Part shown: in pieces, positions 1 through 6,873 of the stretch
How positions within the stretch are numbered: position 1 is the stretch's first letter
Layout of the letters: each line of letters begins with the position of its first letter
Origin: an uncultured Alphaproteobacteria bacterium
GTDB lineage: Bacteria > Pseudomonadota > Alphaproteobacteria > Puniceispirillales > UBA1172
Direction of reading: 5' to 3'
DNA: 12,860 nucleotides
NCBI GenBank assembly: GCA_913056245.1
Contig: CAJXME010000011.1
Location: 1-12,860 of the forward strand
The notes under the pieces: generated by a model
Database searches by the model: none
The model's input: the letters and a program-made list of their open reading frames with translations, nothing else
Told to the model about the DNA's origin: nothing
Program-made: the position numbers and the translations under genes

Positions 1-1
1 A

Positions 2-94
2 GCGTTAGCCGATGATACTCTAGACCGACTGATTTCATTTGCTCAAGAACAAGGCCTTAAAATCACCTTGGATGATCTGCTGATCCAAGAATGA
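2..94 (+). CDS. 3' end of an unidentified gene, Nif11-leader-like C-terminus (partial)
   Basis: Only the last 30 codons are in the window; the frame is open from the left edge and stops at TGA 92-94. The tail reads as an amphipathic helix followed by LISFAQEQGLKITLDDLL. This resembles the end of Nif11-type leader domains, where a helix with an 'A-x-E-x-G' turn is followed by 'hxDLL'. Nif11 domains occur in nitrogen-fixation-associated small proteins and as leaders of ribosomally made, modified peptides. No Gly-Gly-type cleavage site or core peptide follows the match, so a precursor peptide is not shown. The gene converges on the ABC importer, with 48 bases between the two stop codons. That this frame is coding is likely but unproven; the family assignment is tentative and rests on about 20 residues. 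Confidence 0.45.
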   Translation, partial: ALADDTLDRLISFAQEQGLKITLDDLLIQE

Positions 95-105
95 GGATTG
101 AGTGA

Positions 106-129
106 TTGAGCGCTTAGGTGCGCGCTTAA
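106..129. terminator. Possible weak bidirectional terminator hairpin
   Basis: The arms TTGAGCGC (106-113) and GCGCTTAA (122-129) can pair over 8 bp, with one G-U pair on the plus strand and an 8-base loop. The hairpin lies between two convergent stop codons, where a shared terminator would be expected. There is only a short A/T run on the right side (128-134) and no good T-tract on either strand, so termination strength is doubtful. Confidence 0.3.
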
Positions 130-142
130 AAATTGCGGCGAC

Positions 143-964
143 TCAAATCTTTATTGATCCTATATCTGGGGCAGATGACAGAAGCATTTTTGTATAGTCA
201 TGCTTTGGGTTTGTTAACAACTTAGACGCCGCTTCTTCTTCAACCAATTGACCATTCTTCAAAACACCGATTGTATTCGCCATCGTGGATATAACCGCTA
301 GATCATGGGAAATAAAAAGATAGGTCAGCAAAAACTCGCGCTGCAATTCTTTCAATAAATTGAGGACTTGCGCCTGCACCGAGACATCGAGCGCAGAGGT
401 GGGTTCATCGCAAATGATCATTTCCGGCTGTGACGCTAGCGCACGAGCGATGGAAATGCGTTGCCGTTGCCCACCCGAAAACTCATGGGGGTATTTGTTC
501 ACATCACGCGCGGATAAACCCACCTGATCAAGCAATTCAGCAACGCGCTTTTGTTGCGCTTGCGTATCATCCAAAAGATGAAAAGACTTGATCGGTTCAA
601 GAATAATATCACCAACTTTCCATCTTGGGTTCAGGCTGGCATAGGGTGATTGAAATACCATTTGAACCCGCTGACGCATTCGGCGTAAGGACATCGCATC
701 AAGACCACCATCATGGAAATCATGACCATCTATATGCACTGATCCCATGGACGGTCTGAGCAAGCCCGAAACCATTTGCGCTATGGTCGATTTTCCTGAA
801 CCGCTTTCACCAACAAGAGCATAGGTTTCCCCTTTTTTGATCGAAAAACTAACCTGATCCACCGCTGTTAGAATTTGTTTTTGACAGCCGGTGATCTGAC
901 GCACAATCCATGGGTCAGACAAATCAAAATGACGCGTTAATTGATGGGCAGTAACATAACTCAT
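143..964 (-). CDS. Peptide-type ABC importer, ATP-binding subunit (DppF/OppF-like)
   Basis: This cytoplasmic ATPase of 273 aa pairs with the other ATPase of the operon to power peptide import. It has Walker A GESGSGKST (52-60), Q-loop Gln105 in MVFQSP, signature FSGGQRQR (162-169), Walker B MIICDEP (182-188), D-loop ALDVS and switch His220. The frame is open further upstream, to 997. I chose the ATG at 964-962 because its ATGA overlaps the TGA of the preceding ATPase gene (963-961), a classic coupling arrangement, and because the fold begins only after that Met. The oligopeptide-specific C-terminal domain with its Cys motif is absent; the protein ends soon after HDYTKMLLSSAP. It is thus nearer in length to NikE than to E. 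coli DppF. It is the last gene of the operon. The family is certain; the substrate is inferred. Confidence 0.95.
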   Translation of the reverse strand: MSYVTAHQLTRHFDLSDPWIVRQITGCQKQILTAVDQVSFSIKKGETYALVGESGSGKSTIAQMVSGLLRPSMGSVHIDGHDFHDGGLDAMSLRRMRQRVQMVFQSPYASLNPRWKVGDIILEPIKSFHLLDDTQAQQKRVAELLDQVGLSARDVNKYPHEFSGGQRQRISIARALASQPEMIICDEPTSALDVSVQAQVLNLLKELQREFLLTYLFISHDLAVISTMANTIGVLKNGQLVEEEAASKLLTNPKHDYTKMLLSSAPDIGSIKI

Positions 965-1938
965 GAGATTTCTGACCCATCCTTTAATAACCAACATGCC
1001 GAGCGATCTTCAAACAATGGGGGTTGCTGTATTTTGCATTGCGCATTTGCAAAATCACACCTTGGATGAAACGCACATCCTTGTGGAATTTGTTCAAGGT
1101 CAGGCATGGCACCAGGGATTTGAAACAATTTCTTTTTATATGAATCTGCATCAATCCGAGGAGTGGCCGCAACAAGCCCCTTGGTATAAGGATGCCTCGG
1201 GCTGTTAAGAACAGAGGCTGTTTCACCAATTTCAGCAAGTCGACCGGCATATAGAACGGCAACCCGATCCGTGGTCTCAGCAATCACGCCCATATCATGG
1301 GTGATTAAAATAATCGACGTCCCGCGTTCCCGACACAACCGTTTCAAAAGGTCAAGGATCTGCGCTTGCACCGAAACATCAAGTGCTGTTGTAGGTTCAT
1401 CCGCAATGATAAGTGATGGTTCTGGCGCAAGAGCAAGAGCAATCACCACCCGCTGACGCATCCCTCCTGAAAACGTATGCGGATAGGCATTGATGCGCCT
1501 CGGGTCAATCCCAACTTCCGCAAGAAGGGTTTTAGCTCGGTCAAAGGCTTCCGCCTTTGACATATTGATATGAGTTCGGATGGCCTCAACCAGCTGATCG
1601 CCAATTTTCCGGAGAGGATTAAGGCTCACAAGCGGATCCTGAAAAATCATCGAAATTTTTGAACCGCGAATAGAACTTGCATTTTGATCTATGCGGTTGC
1701 CATCAAAAATAATTTCGCCGGATGATATGTAAAGCGGTGGGTCAATCAGCCCAAGAATAGCCGAGCCTGTCATAGACTTCCCAGCACCAGATTCGCCAAC
1801 AAGCCCAAGGATTTCACCCGGGTAAACCTTAAAGGACAAATCATCAACAGCCTTTAACCGATCGCGGCGTTTTTTGAGCATCACGCTCAAATGACTGATT
1901 TCAAGAAGGGGCGCCGTCATCTCTCTAGTTTTGCTCAT
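961..1938 (-). CDS. Peptide-type ABC importer, ATP-binding subunit (DppD/OppD-like)
   Basis: This is the first of two ATPases in the operon, 325 aa, cytoplasmic. It has Walker A GESGAGKS (48-55), Q-loop Gln100 in MIFQDP, signature FSGGMRQR (156-163), Walker B LIIADEP (176-182), ALDVS D-loop and switch His214. The C-terminus carries the oligopeptide/dipeptide (oligo_HPY) domain: IPGAMPD (274-280), then CAFHPRC (288-294), with Cys at 288, 294, 301 and 315. In this family four such cysteines can hold an iron-sulphur cluster. The start ATG at 1938-1936 overlaps the TGA of the upstream permease gene (1937-1935), and its own TGA overlaps the start of the next ATPase gene. Three products therefore appear to be translationally coupled. 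Subunit identity is very secure; peptide specificity is inferred from family and operon. Confidence 0.96.
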   Translation of the reverse strand: MSKTREMTAPLLEISHLSVMLKKRRDRLKAVDDLSFKVYPGEILGLVGESGAGKSMTGSAILGLIDPPLYISSGEIIFDGNRIDQNASSIRGSKISMIFQDPLVSLNPLRKIGDQLVEAIRTHINMSKAEAFDRAKTLLAEVGIDPRRINAYPHTFSGGMRQRVVIALALAPEPSLIIADEPTTALDVSVQAQILDLLKRLCRERGTSIILITHDMGVIAETTDRVAVLYAGRLAEIGETASVLNSPRHPYTKGLVAATPRIDADSYKKKLFQIPGAMPDLEQIPQGCAFHPRCDFANAQCKIQQPPLFEDRSACWLLKDGSEIS

Positions 1939-2843
1939 TTAAGTTTAGGGTTCAGCGTGTCCCGCAACCAATCACCAAATAGGTTAATTGATAATGCCAA
2001 TGCAAGCAGGGTTAACGCGGGGAAGAGCAGTATCCACCACTCCCCTGAAAAGAGAAAATCTTGTCCAATTCGGATTAATGTTCCCAAACTTGGTTTTGTG
2101 GTTGGCACGCCCACTCCCAGAAAAGACAATGTCGCCTCGGCGATGATCGCAAGAGCAAAGGTGATTGTTGCGATGACCAATACTGGACTCAGAACATTAG
2201 GAAGAACATGAAGCAACATAATTTGACGCTTGCTGAGGCCAATCATCTTTGCCGCGGTGATGTATTCTTTCTCGCGTTCAACGAGGGTTGATCCTCTGAC
2301 GGTGCGAGCAAATGGAACCCATTCCGACAAGCCAATGGACACGATCAGAACGGCGATCGACATCTCATAGCGTAAATCTGGGGGCAAAACGCCTTTGGCG
2401 ACCCCATAAATCAACATGGCCACCAAGATAGACGGAAAAGTCATTTGGATGTCAGCAAATCGCATGATCAGTGTATCCAACCACCCGCCCAGATAGCCGG
2501 CGATAAGGCCTAATGTGACTCCCATCACCATGGCCAGCATCACCGCCATAATGCCAACAAACAACGAAATCCGAAGCCCGTAAAGGATCGTTGAAAATAA
2601 ATCACGGCCTTGATCATCGGTGCCCATTAAAAACACTTCGCCGGTAAATTCATTGGCTTGCATCGGCGGCGTAAAGCCATTCATCAAGTTCAAACTGGCT
2701 GGATCAAAAGGATTGTTGGGTGCGATAAAATTGGCAAAAACCGCGGCGAGGATAATCACCATAAACACGACAAAAGAGACAACAGCAACAGGCGTATTGG
2801 AAAAATCATAGAAGAAATCAGATTGTAAAAACCGACGCATCAT
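1935..2843 (-). CDS. Peptide-type ABC importer, inner-membrane permease (DppC/OppC-like)
   Basis: This inner-membrane permease of 302 aa is the second of the two that form the translocation channel. A first membrane segment lies at about 19-41. A periplasmic stretch follows with the family hallmark GTDDQGRDLFSTILYGLRISL-type sequence (74-94), then further hydrophobic segments near 95-118, 125-149, 160-180, 218-245 and 270-290. The cytoplasmic EAA loop that docks on the ATPase is ITAAKMIGLSKRQ followed by HVLPN (195-216). The stop codon of the upstream permease (TAA 2846-2844) directly abuts this ATG with no gap, and a second Met follows at codon 2. Either start is possible; I keep the first. 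The downstream end overlaps the next ATPase gene by ATGA. The family assignment is secure. Confidence 0.96.
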   Translation of the reverse strand: MMRRFLQSDFFYDFSNTPVAVVSFVVFMVIILAAVFANFIAPNNPFDPASLNLMNGFTPPMQANEFTGEVFLMGTDDQGRDLFSTILYGLRISLFVGIMAVMLAMVMGVTLGLIAGYLGGWLDTLIMRFADIQMTFPSILVAMLIYGVAKGVLPPDLRYEMSIAVLIVSIGLSEWVPFARTVRGSTLVEREKEYITAAKMIGLSKRQIMLLHVLPNVLSPVLVIATITFALAIIAEATLSFLGVGVPTTKPSLGTLIRIGQDFLFSGEWWILLFPALTLLALALSINLFGDWLRDTLNPKLK

Positions 2844-3827
2844 TTAGACCTCTTTCCTTAACTGACCATCACGCAGTCTTGGATCAATAAGAAGGTACAA
2901 AAGATCAACCACTAAATTAATCACCACAAAGGCAAACCCCACCAGCAACAGATATGCGCTCATGACAGGAATATCGACAAAATAGACGGCGTTAATAAAC
3001 AACAGCCCTACCCCCGGCCATTGAAAAACAGTTTCCGTGATAATGGCAAAGGCGATCACTGAGCCAAGTTGCAAACCCGTGATCGTAATTACAGGAATCA
3101 AAATATTTGGGAGTGCGTGAAAAAAATACACCTGACGTTTTGACTGCCCTAAAGCGACCGCTAGTCTAATGTAATCTTGGCGCAGCACTTCAAGCATTTC
3201 AGCACGGGTTAAGCGCATGATCAGGGTCATTTGATAAAGCCCTAAGGTTATGCTGGGGAGGATTAAAGATTTTAAACCACTCACGGTCAAATAACCGGTT
3301 GTCCACCAGCCCAAATCCACCACCTCGCCTCGTCCAAATGAGGGAAGCCAGTTTAACTCAACCGAAAACAACCAAATCAGCAACACACCAATGAGGAATG
3401 TCGGCAGCGACACACCAACTAATGATGTTGAAAGAATAAAATTGGTCATCATGCTGCCGCGATTAATGGCGGTATAAATTCCAGTAATCACCCCAAAAAT
3501 TACAGCAAAAATAGCCGAGGTTATGGCTAATTCAAGCGTTGCTGGCAAGCGAAGAGCGATCAATTCAGCAACCGGCAACGCCCCGCGATAGGAATTCCCA
3601 AAATCAAATTGCAACGCGCGCCAAACAAAATTGGCGTATTGCTCATAAATCGGATCATTAAGTCCAAGCGCGTTTTCAAGAGCGGCGCGTTGTGCAACTG
3701 TTGCCTCCTGACCAAGGAGACTTTCAACAGGGTTGCCAACAAAACGAAAAATCAGAAAAGAAATCAGTGCCACAAACAAGAGCACCATGACAGCTTGCAA
3801 TAAACGTCTAAGGATAATGATTAGCAT
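2844..3827 (-). CDS. Peptide-type ABC importer, inner-membrane permease (DppB/OppB-like)
   Basis: This is the first of the paired permeases, 327 aa. Its N-terminal membrane segment (about 10-30) is followed by the family's periplasmic region, GLNDPIYEQYANFV (55-68) and FDFGNSY (74-80). Further segments lie near 100-120, 130-155, 187-205, 243-265 and 290-313. The EAA loop is DYIRLAVALGQSKRQ followed by HALPN (218-241). The C-terminus has the hallmark WPGVGLLFINAV (270-281) and ends with LIDPRLRDG. The ATG at 3827-3825 has only a weak upstream AAGAA-type ribosome site, within the 11 bases that separate it from a strong hairpin (3839-3874). Translation may be modest compared with the binding-protein gene upstream. 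The family assignment is secure. Confidence 0.96.
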   Translation of the reverse strand: MLIIILRRLLQAVMVLLFVALISFLIFRFVGNPVESLLGQEATVAQRAALENALGLNDPIYEQYANFVWRALQFDFGNSYRGALPVAELIALRLPATLELAITSAIFAVIFGVITGIYTAINRGSMMTNFILSTSLVGVSLPTFLIGVLLIWLFSVELNWLPSFGRGEVVDLGWWTTGYLTVSGLKSLILPSITLGLYQMTLIMRLTRAEMLEVLRQDYIRLAVALGQSKRQVYFFHALPNILIPVITITGLQLGSVIAFAIITETVFQWPGVGLLFINAVYFVDIPVMSAYLLLVGFAFVVINLVVDLLYLLIDPRLRDGQLRKEV

Positions 3828-3838
3828 ATTTCTTGTTC

Positions 3839-3874
3839 ATATTCTGCCAGGCTCTAAAAAACCTGGCAGAATAT
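3839..3874 (-). promoter_or_regulatory. Intercistronic hairpin between binding-protein and permease genes
   Basis: The arms ATATTCTGCCAGG and CCTGGCAGAATAT are perfectly complementary over 13 bp around a 10-base loop. On the transcribed (minus) strand the stem begins 10 bases after the TAA of the binding-protein gene and ends 11 bases before the permease ATG. The T-rich part lies inside the loop rather than after the stem, so it does not look like a standard intrinsic terminator. In other binding-protein-dependent importers, intercistronic hairpins protect the upstream message and lower downstream expression. The same role is my inference here. Confidence 0.7.
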
Positions 3875-3884
3875 CTAATGGTTT

Positions 3885-5429
3885 TTATTTAAACTTCAGG
3901 AATTGGAAGTGAGGCTGATCTTCTGGTTGAACATCAAATTCAATGTTATCCCGCATACCCCAATTCAACACCTGATTGTGGATCGGCAAATACATCTGCG
4001 CTTTCTGAATTTCAGCCCAAATTTTTGCAATCGTTGCGTCACGCTTAGCCAAATCAGTTTCGGATTCAAGGCTAACGATCATGGCATCGACATCAGCGTT
4101 GGAATAGCCGGTTGGATTCCAAGAACCACGATTTTCCGTCTGAGTGTGAACCAAGAAATTGAAAATGTAGTGGGAATCAAATGTTGGAACACCCCATCCT
4201 AACATGTAGAAATCGGATTCACCGCCTTTTGCGATAGGGAAGTGTTGAGCCTTTGGTTTCGCATCAAGCGTAACATTGATCCCAATTTGAGCCATCATGC
4301 CAACAACAGCCTGACAAATAGCCTCATCATTGACATAACGGTCATTCGGACAGTTCAGAACAATATCAAACCCATTGCTATAACCCGCCTGCGCCATCAA
4401 ATCTTTGGCCATTTTCACGTCGTATTTCGGGTATTTGTTCAAATCTTCCGTCCAACCGTTTACAAATGGCGGCATAATCACGCCTGTTGGATCAGATTGA
4501 CCACGCATTACGACTTTCTTGATGGAGTCGCGATTGATGGCAATATTCATGGCCTGACGCACACGCAAATCAGCGGTTGGCCCATTAGCCGTATCAACCC
4601 CTAAGAAAATCACACGATTTTGAGCAGCTGTCGCCAATTTCAAACCTGATGATGATTCCACGCGCCCAAGGTCTTGAACGGGAACGTCTTGAATAAGATC
4701 AACTTCACCAGAGAGCAACGCCGCAACACGTGTTGCCGAAGATTGAATGGGGGTGTAGATGATTTCTGTCACCTGATTGGGGTAAATATCTTTGCCCCAA
4801 TAATTTGGGTTTGCCTTCAGAACAGTTTTTTCATCCACCGCCCGGCTGACCAGCATAAAAGCACCGGTGCCATTTGTATTCATCGTGGCAAAGTTGGTTT
4901 CACCTTTTGCCACATCATGCGGGGTCATTACGTTATTGGATTCTGACCAGCCCTTATCCATGATGAACATATTGGTCAGGTTGTTGACCAACAATGGATT
5001 GGCTCCATTGGTTTCAATATCGACGGTATAGGCATCTACAGCACGAACTTCTTTGACCGATGAAAGCAATTCTTTCATCTCCGAGCCATCTGCTTTTGCC
5101 CGATTTAATGAAAAAACAACATCTTCAGAATCAAATTTGGCGCCGTCATGGAAGGTCACCCCTTGCCGTAATTTGAAACGCCATACGCTTGGGTTATTGG
5201 GCAGAGCCGCCCATTCTGTCGCAAGCGATGGGATGATTGATCCGGCCATATCCCGTTGCAACAACGAGTCATAAATCTGGTGCGATAGCGTATGAGTTGG
5301 GCCTTCATTCTGCGCATGAGGATCCATCGTGATGGAATCGCCCGCCCGAGCCCAACGGATGGTTTCTGCTGAGGCTGAGGTCAAACTAACCGATAGAATA
5401 GCGGCAGAGACAAGCAAATGCTTAAGCAT
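3885..5429 (-). CDS. Periplasmic peptide-type solute-binding protein (SBP family 5, DppA/OppA-like)
   Basis: This 514-aa protein should capture the ligand in the periplasm and deliver it to the permeases. It has a Sec signal peptide: Lys3, a hydrophobic core (5-17), and AXA cleavage at SASA|E (21/22). There is no lipobox Cys, so it is soluble rather than a lipoprotein. The family hallmark is FKLRQGVTFHDG...DSEDVVFSLNRA (85-111). Other typical stretches are ANPNYWG (206-212), LRVRQAMNIAINRD (288-301) and the C-lobe LGWGVPTFDSHY (410-421). Asp418 there falls where DppA-type proteins bind the ligand amino group, an alignment I made by eye. Cys360 and Cys372 could form a disulphide. The start is supported by GGGAG seven bases upstream (5441-5437). 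It is the first gene of the importer operon. The family is certain; the ligand (di- or oligopeptide, or another family-5 ligand) is not determined. Confidence 0.95.
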   Translation of the reverse strand: MLKHLLVSAAILSVSLTSASAETIRWARAGDSITMDPHAQNEGPTHTLSHQIYDSLLQRDMAGSIIPSLATEWAALPNNPSVWRFKLRQGVTFHDGAKFDSEDVVFSLNRAKADGSEMKELLSSVKEVRAVDAYTVDIETNGANPLLVNNLTNMFIMDKGWSESNNVMTPHDVAKGETNFATMNTNGTGAFMLVSRAVDEKTVLKANPNYWGKDIYPNQVTEIIYTPIQSSATRVAALLSGEVDLIQDVPVQDLGRVESSSGLKLATAAQNRVIFLGVDTANGPTADLRVRQAMNIAINRDSIKKVVMRGQSDPTGVIMPPFVNGWTEDLNKYPKYDVKMAKDLMAQAGYSNGFDIVLNCPNDRYVNDEAICQAVVGMMAQIGINVTLDAKPKAQHFPIAKGGESDFYMLGWGVPTFDSHYIFNFLVHTQTENRGSWNPTGYSNADVDAMIVSLESETDLAKRDATIAKIWAEIQKAQMYLPIHNQVLNWGMRDNIEFDVQPEDQPHFQFLKFK

Positions 5430-5436
5430 AGTTATT

Positions 5437-5441
5437 CTCCC
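5437..5441 (-). promoter_or_regulatory. Strong ribosome binding site of the binding-protein gene
   Basis: GGGAG lies on the minus strand seven bases before the ATG at 5429. It is clearly stronger than the site in front of the first permease gene, consistent with the excess of binding protein over membrane subunits usual in these systems. Confidence 0.7.
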
Positions 5442-5485
5442 TTTAATTTCATTTATTTTGATAATTTAGTCTAACCCTAATACAA

Positions 5486-5503
5486 ATTCTTACAAATAAG
5501 AAT
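5486..5503. promoter_or_regulatory. Perfect 18-bp palindrome, candidate operator of the importer operon
   Basis: ATTCTTACAAATAAGAAT has perfect 7-base arms around CAAA. It starts five bases downstream of the proposed -10 of the importer promoter, covering the expected transcription start, which is a typical repressor position. No regulator gene lies in the window and the cognate protein is unknown. The dyad itself is seen directly; the operator role is inference. Confidence 0.45.
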
Positions 5504-5508
5504 CTTTC

Positions 5509-5537
5509 TAAATATGTCTGGATGGTAAAGACGTAAA
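5509..5537 (-). promoter_or_regulatory. Candidate sigma70-type promoter of the importer operon
   Basis: On the minus strand there is TTTACG (5537-5532, four of six matches to TTGACA), a 17-base spacer, then TATTTA (5514-5509, four of six to TATAAT). The transcription start would be near 5502, leaving a leader of about 70 bases. The flanking dyads at 5546-5559 and 5486-5503 fit a regulated promoter. The region is AT-rich, so other hexamer pairs are possible. Confidence 0.35.
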
Positions 5538-5545
5538 ATCTATAC

Positions 5546-5559
5546 TGCTTGCCAAAGCA
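5546..5559. promoter_or_regulatory. Inverted repeat upstream of the candidate importer promoter
   Basis: TGCTT and AAGCA are perfect complements around GCCA. The site lies eight bases upstream of the proposed -35 of the importer promoter, where an activator could bind. It could equally serve the divergent transporter gene. Its short arms make chance occurrence possible. Confidence 0.25.
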
Positions 5560-5699
5560 ATAACCCAAACACAACCGCTCATATTTTCACTTTATTAAAA
5601 TAAGAATTTTGCAAGTTCTTGGTATTTTCATTTTAGGGATGGATGCATCAGTCAATTGCAGATTATGATCTTATCAGATCCGTCTTGAGGGAATTGTTA

Positions 5700-6593
5700 A
5701 TGCCATCACCTTTGATCAAGGCAATTATCATTTTATTTGTTGGAATCGCCGCCTTTGATGTGATGAGTGTCCTTGTTCGAATGTTGGGGGGATCCTATCC
5801 AATTTTGCAAATCTCAGTCCTCAGGAATATTTTTGGCATTATCCCAGCGTTGATGCTTTTAATGGCTGGCCCGGGTCTTAGGTCAATCAAAAAATTAAAT
5901 CAGAGAAAACAATGGATGATCATTACCATCCGAAGCGCGGCGGTGTTGTTGGCTCAGATGTGTTTCTATACAGCGCTTACAAAAATTGAGTTTGCCACAA
6001 CATCCGCGCTCGGATTCACCAGTCCATTTTTCATTACACTACTATCCATCCCAATATTAGGGCATCACGTTGGACTGATACGCTTCATCGCAATCCTAAT
6101 AGGTTTTGCTGGTGTTTTGACCATCTGGAAACCGTTTGATGAAAGTTTTACATGGTGGATGGTTTTTCCAGTCATTGCCGCTTTAGGATATGCCCTTTCA
6201 AGCGTGCTTGTGCGTTTATTTGATGATGATATCCCTTCGGCAGCCATCCAAATTAGCCAGCAATTTATCACCTTTTTTATAGGCTTGATCCTGTTGCTGT
6301 TGTTCGAAGAAATCGCGCCAATAGCAAACGTCAAAGATGCAGGATTATTTGTTTTACTTGGTATGTTTGGCGGTATTGGCGTTTTGGGGTTGGTCATCGC
6401 TTACCGTTTAGTAGACCCATCCAGTTTGGCGCCATTTGAATATTTTGGGATTCCCATCTCATTCATGCTTGGTTGGCTGTTTTTCAGTGAAGCACCTTTT
6501 GACACGCTATTCCCAGGTGTTTTCTTCATCGTAGGAGCTGGTTTGCTGATTTTTATTCGTGAGCGATATAATAAAAAATCAAACTCTGCCTAA
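5700..6593 (+). CDS. DMT-superfamily transporter, EamA-type (10 membrane segments)
   Basis: This inner-membrane permease of 297 aa belongs to the drug/metabolite transporter superfamily, whose EamA members mostly export amino acids or other metabolites. It has two tandem EamA halves, about 6-144 and 155-287, each with five hydrophobic segments. The C-terminal hallmark is SLAPFEYFGIPISFMLGWLF followed by FFSEAP and a last segment (271-286) ending in IFIRERY. The frame is open from an earlier ATG at 5643. I prefer 5700 because GAGGG (5687-5691) sits eight bases upstream and the first membrane segment follows at once; the earlier ATG has AGGGA only three bases away. It is divergent from the peptide importer across a space rich in dyads, so joint control is plausible. 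The substrate is unknown. The family is secure; the start is less so. Confidence 0.9.
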   Translation: MPSPLIKAIIILFVGIAAFDVMSVLVRMLGGSYPILQISVLRNIFGIIPALMLLMAGPGLRSIKKLNQRKQWMIITIRSAAVLLAQMCFYTALTKIEFATTSALGFTSPFFITLLSIPILGHHVGLIRFIAILIGFAGVLTIWKPFDESFTWWMVFPVIAALGYALSSVLVRLFDDDIPSAAIQISQQFITFFIGLILLLLFEEIAPIANVKDAGLFVLLGMFGGIGVLGLVIAYRLVDPSSLAPFEYFGIPISFMLGWLFFSEAPFDTLFPGVFFIVGAGLLIFIRERYNKKSNSA

Positions 6594-6873
6594 TTTTAAG
6601 AGGTGAAATACATCTCGACTAAACTCTCCACAATATTCGGCTTATTTTTATCTATCGCCGGGATAGAAATAAACTAATCAAAAACAAGATTTTTATTGAT
6701 GCAAGGGGTCGATATACTTGTCCAGATGGCGAAGGTTTCTCAAACGTAAATAGCCGCAAAAGTTGGATGCTCCCTAAACATATTACTATATCTCTTGCCT
6801 CCCTTGAGTTTTTGTCAATCTCATCCATATTGACGTTATTATTCCTAGGCGTTCCCAATGATGGTGTTTATTA
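6594..6873. other. AT-rich spacer with no convincing gene, possible junction or decayed sequence
   Basis: These 280 bases separate the AT-richer left part from the GC-richer right part. The plus strand is open from 6623 to a TAA at 6872-6874 that overlaps the ATG of the next gene by one base. The only ATG in this frame (6767) would give 35 aa with one hydrophobic stretch and has no good ribosome site. The minus strand is open over 6652-6858, starting only from TTG without a ribosome site; I do not recognise its product. A small hairpin right after the transporter gene (6600-6616) lacks a T-tract. I see no terminal repeats, tRNA or attachment-like duplication. Confidence 0.4.
6812..6842 (+). 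promoter_or_regulatory. Candidate promoter of the Tat-signal protein gene
   Basis: TTGTCA (6812-6817, five of six) and TATTAT (6837-6842, five of six) are separated by 19 bases, slightly longer than optimal. Transcription would start near 6849, about 25 bases before the ATG at 6874. A TTGACG at 6830 is also present but has no matching -10. Confidence 0.3.

Noticed and set aside
965..997. Eleven-codon N-terminal extension of the DppF-like ATPase
   Set aside because: The ATGA overlap at 961-964 gives a better start, and the extension overlaps the C-terminal codons of the upstream gene.
3885..5429. Nickel-binding (NikA) identity for the solute-binding protein
   Set aside because: NikA belongs to the same family, but nothing visible supports nickel specificity and the paired ATPases include one with the oligopeptide C-terminal domain. 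A peptide-type call is the safer one.
5643..5699. 19-codon N-terminal extension of the DMT transporter
   Set aside because: The ribosome site in front of 5643 is too close (three bases), whereas GAGGG is well placed before 5700. It remains possible.
6600..6616. Hairpin after the DMT transporter gene as a terminator
   Set aside because: The stem is six pairs with a G-U and is followed by mixed sequence with no T-tract.
6652..6858. Minus-strand open frame of 68 codons in the AT-rich spacer
   Set aside because: It begins only with TTG, has no ribosome site and no recognisable domain. I mention it within the spacer entry but do not call a gene.
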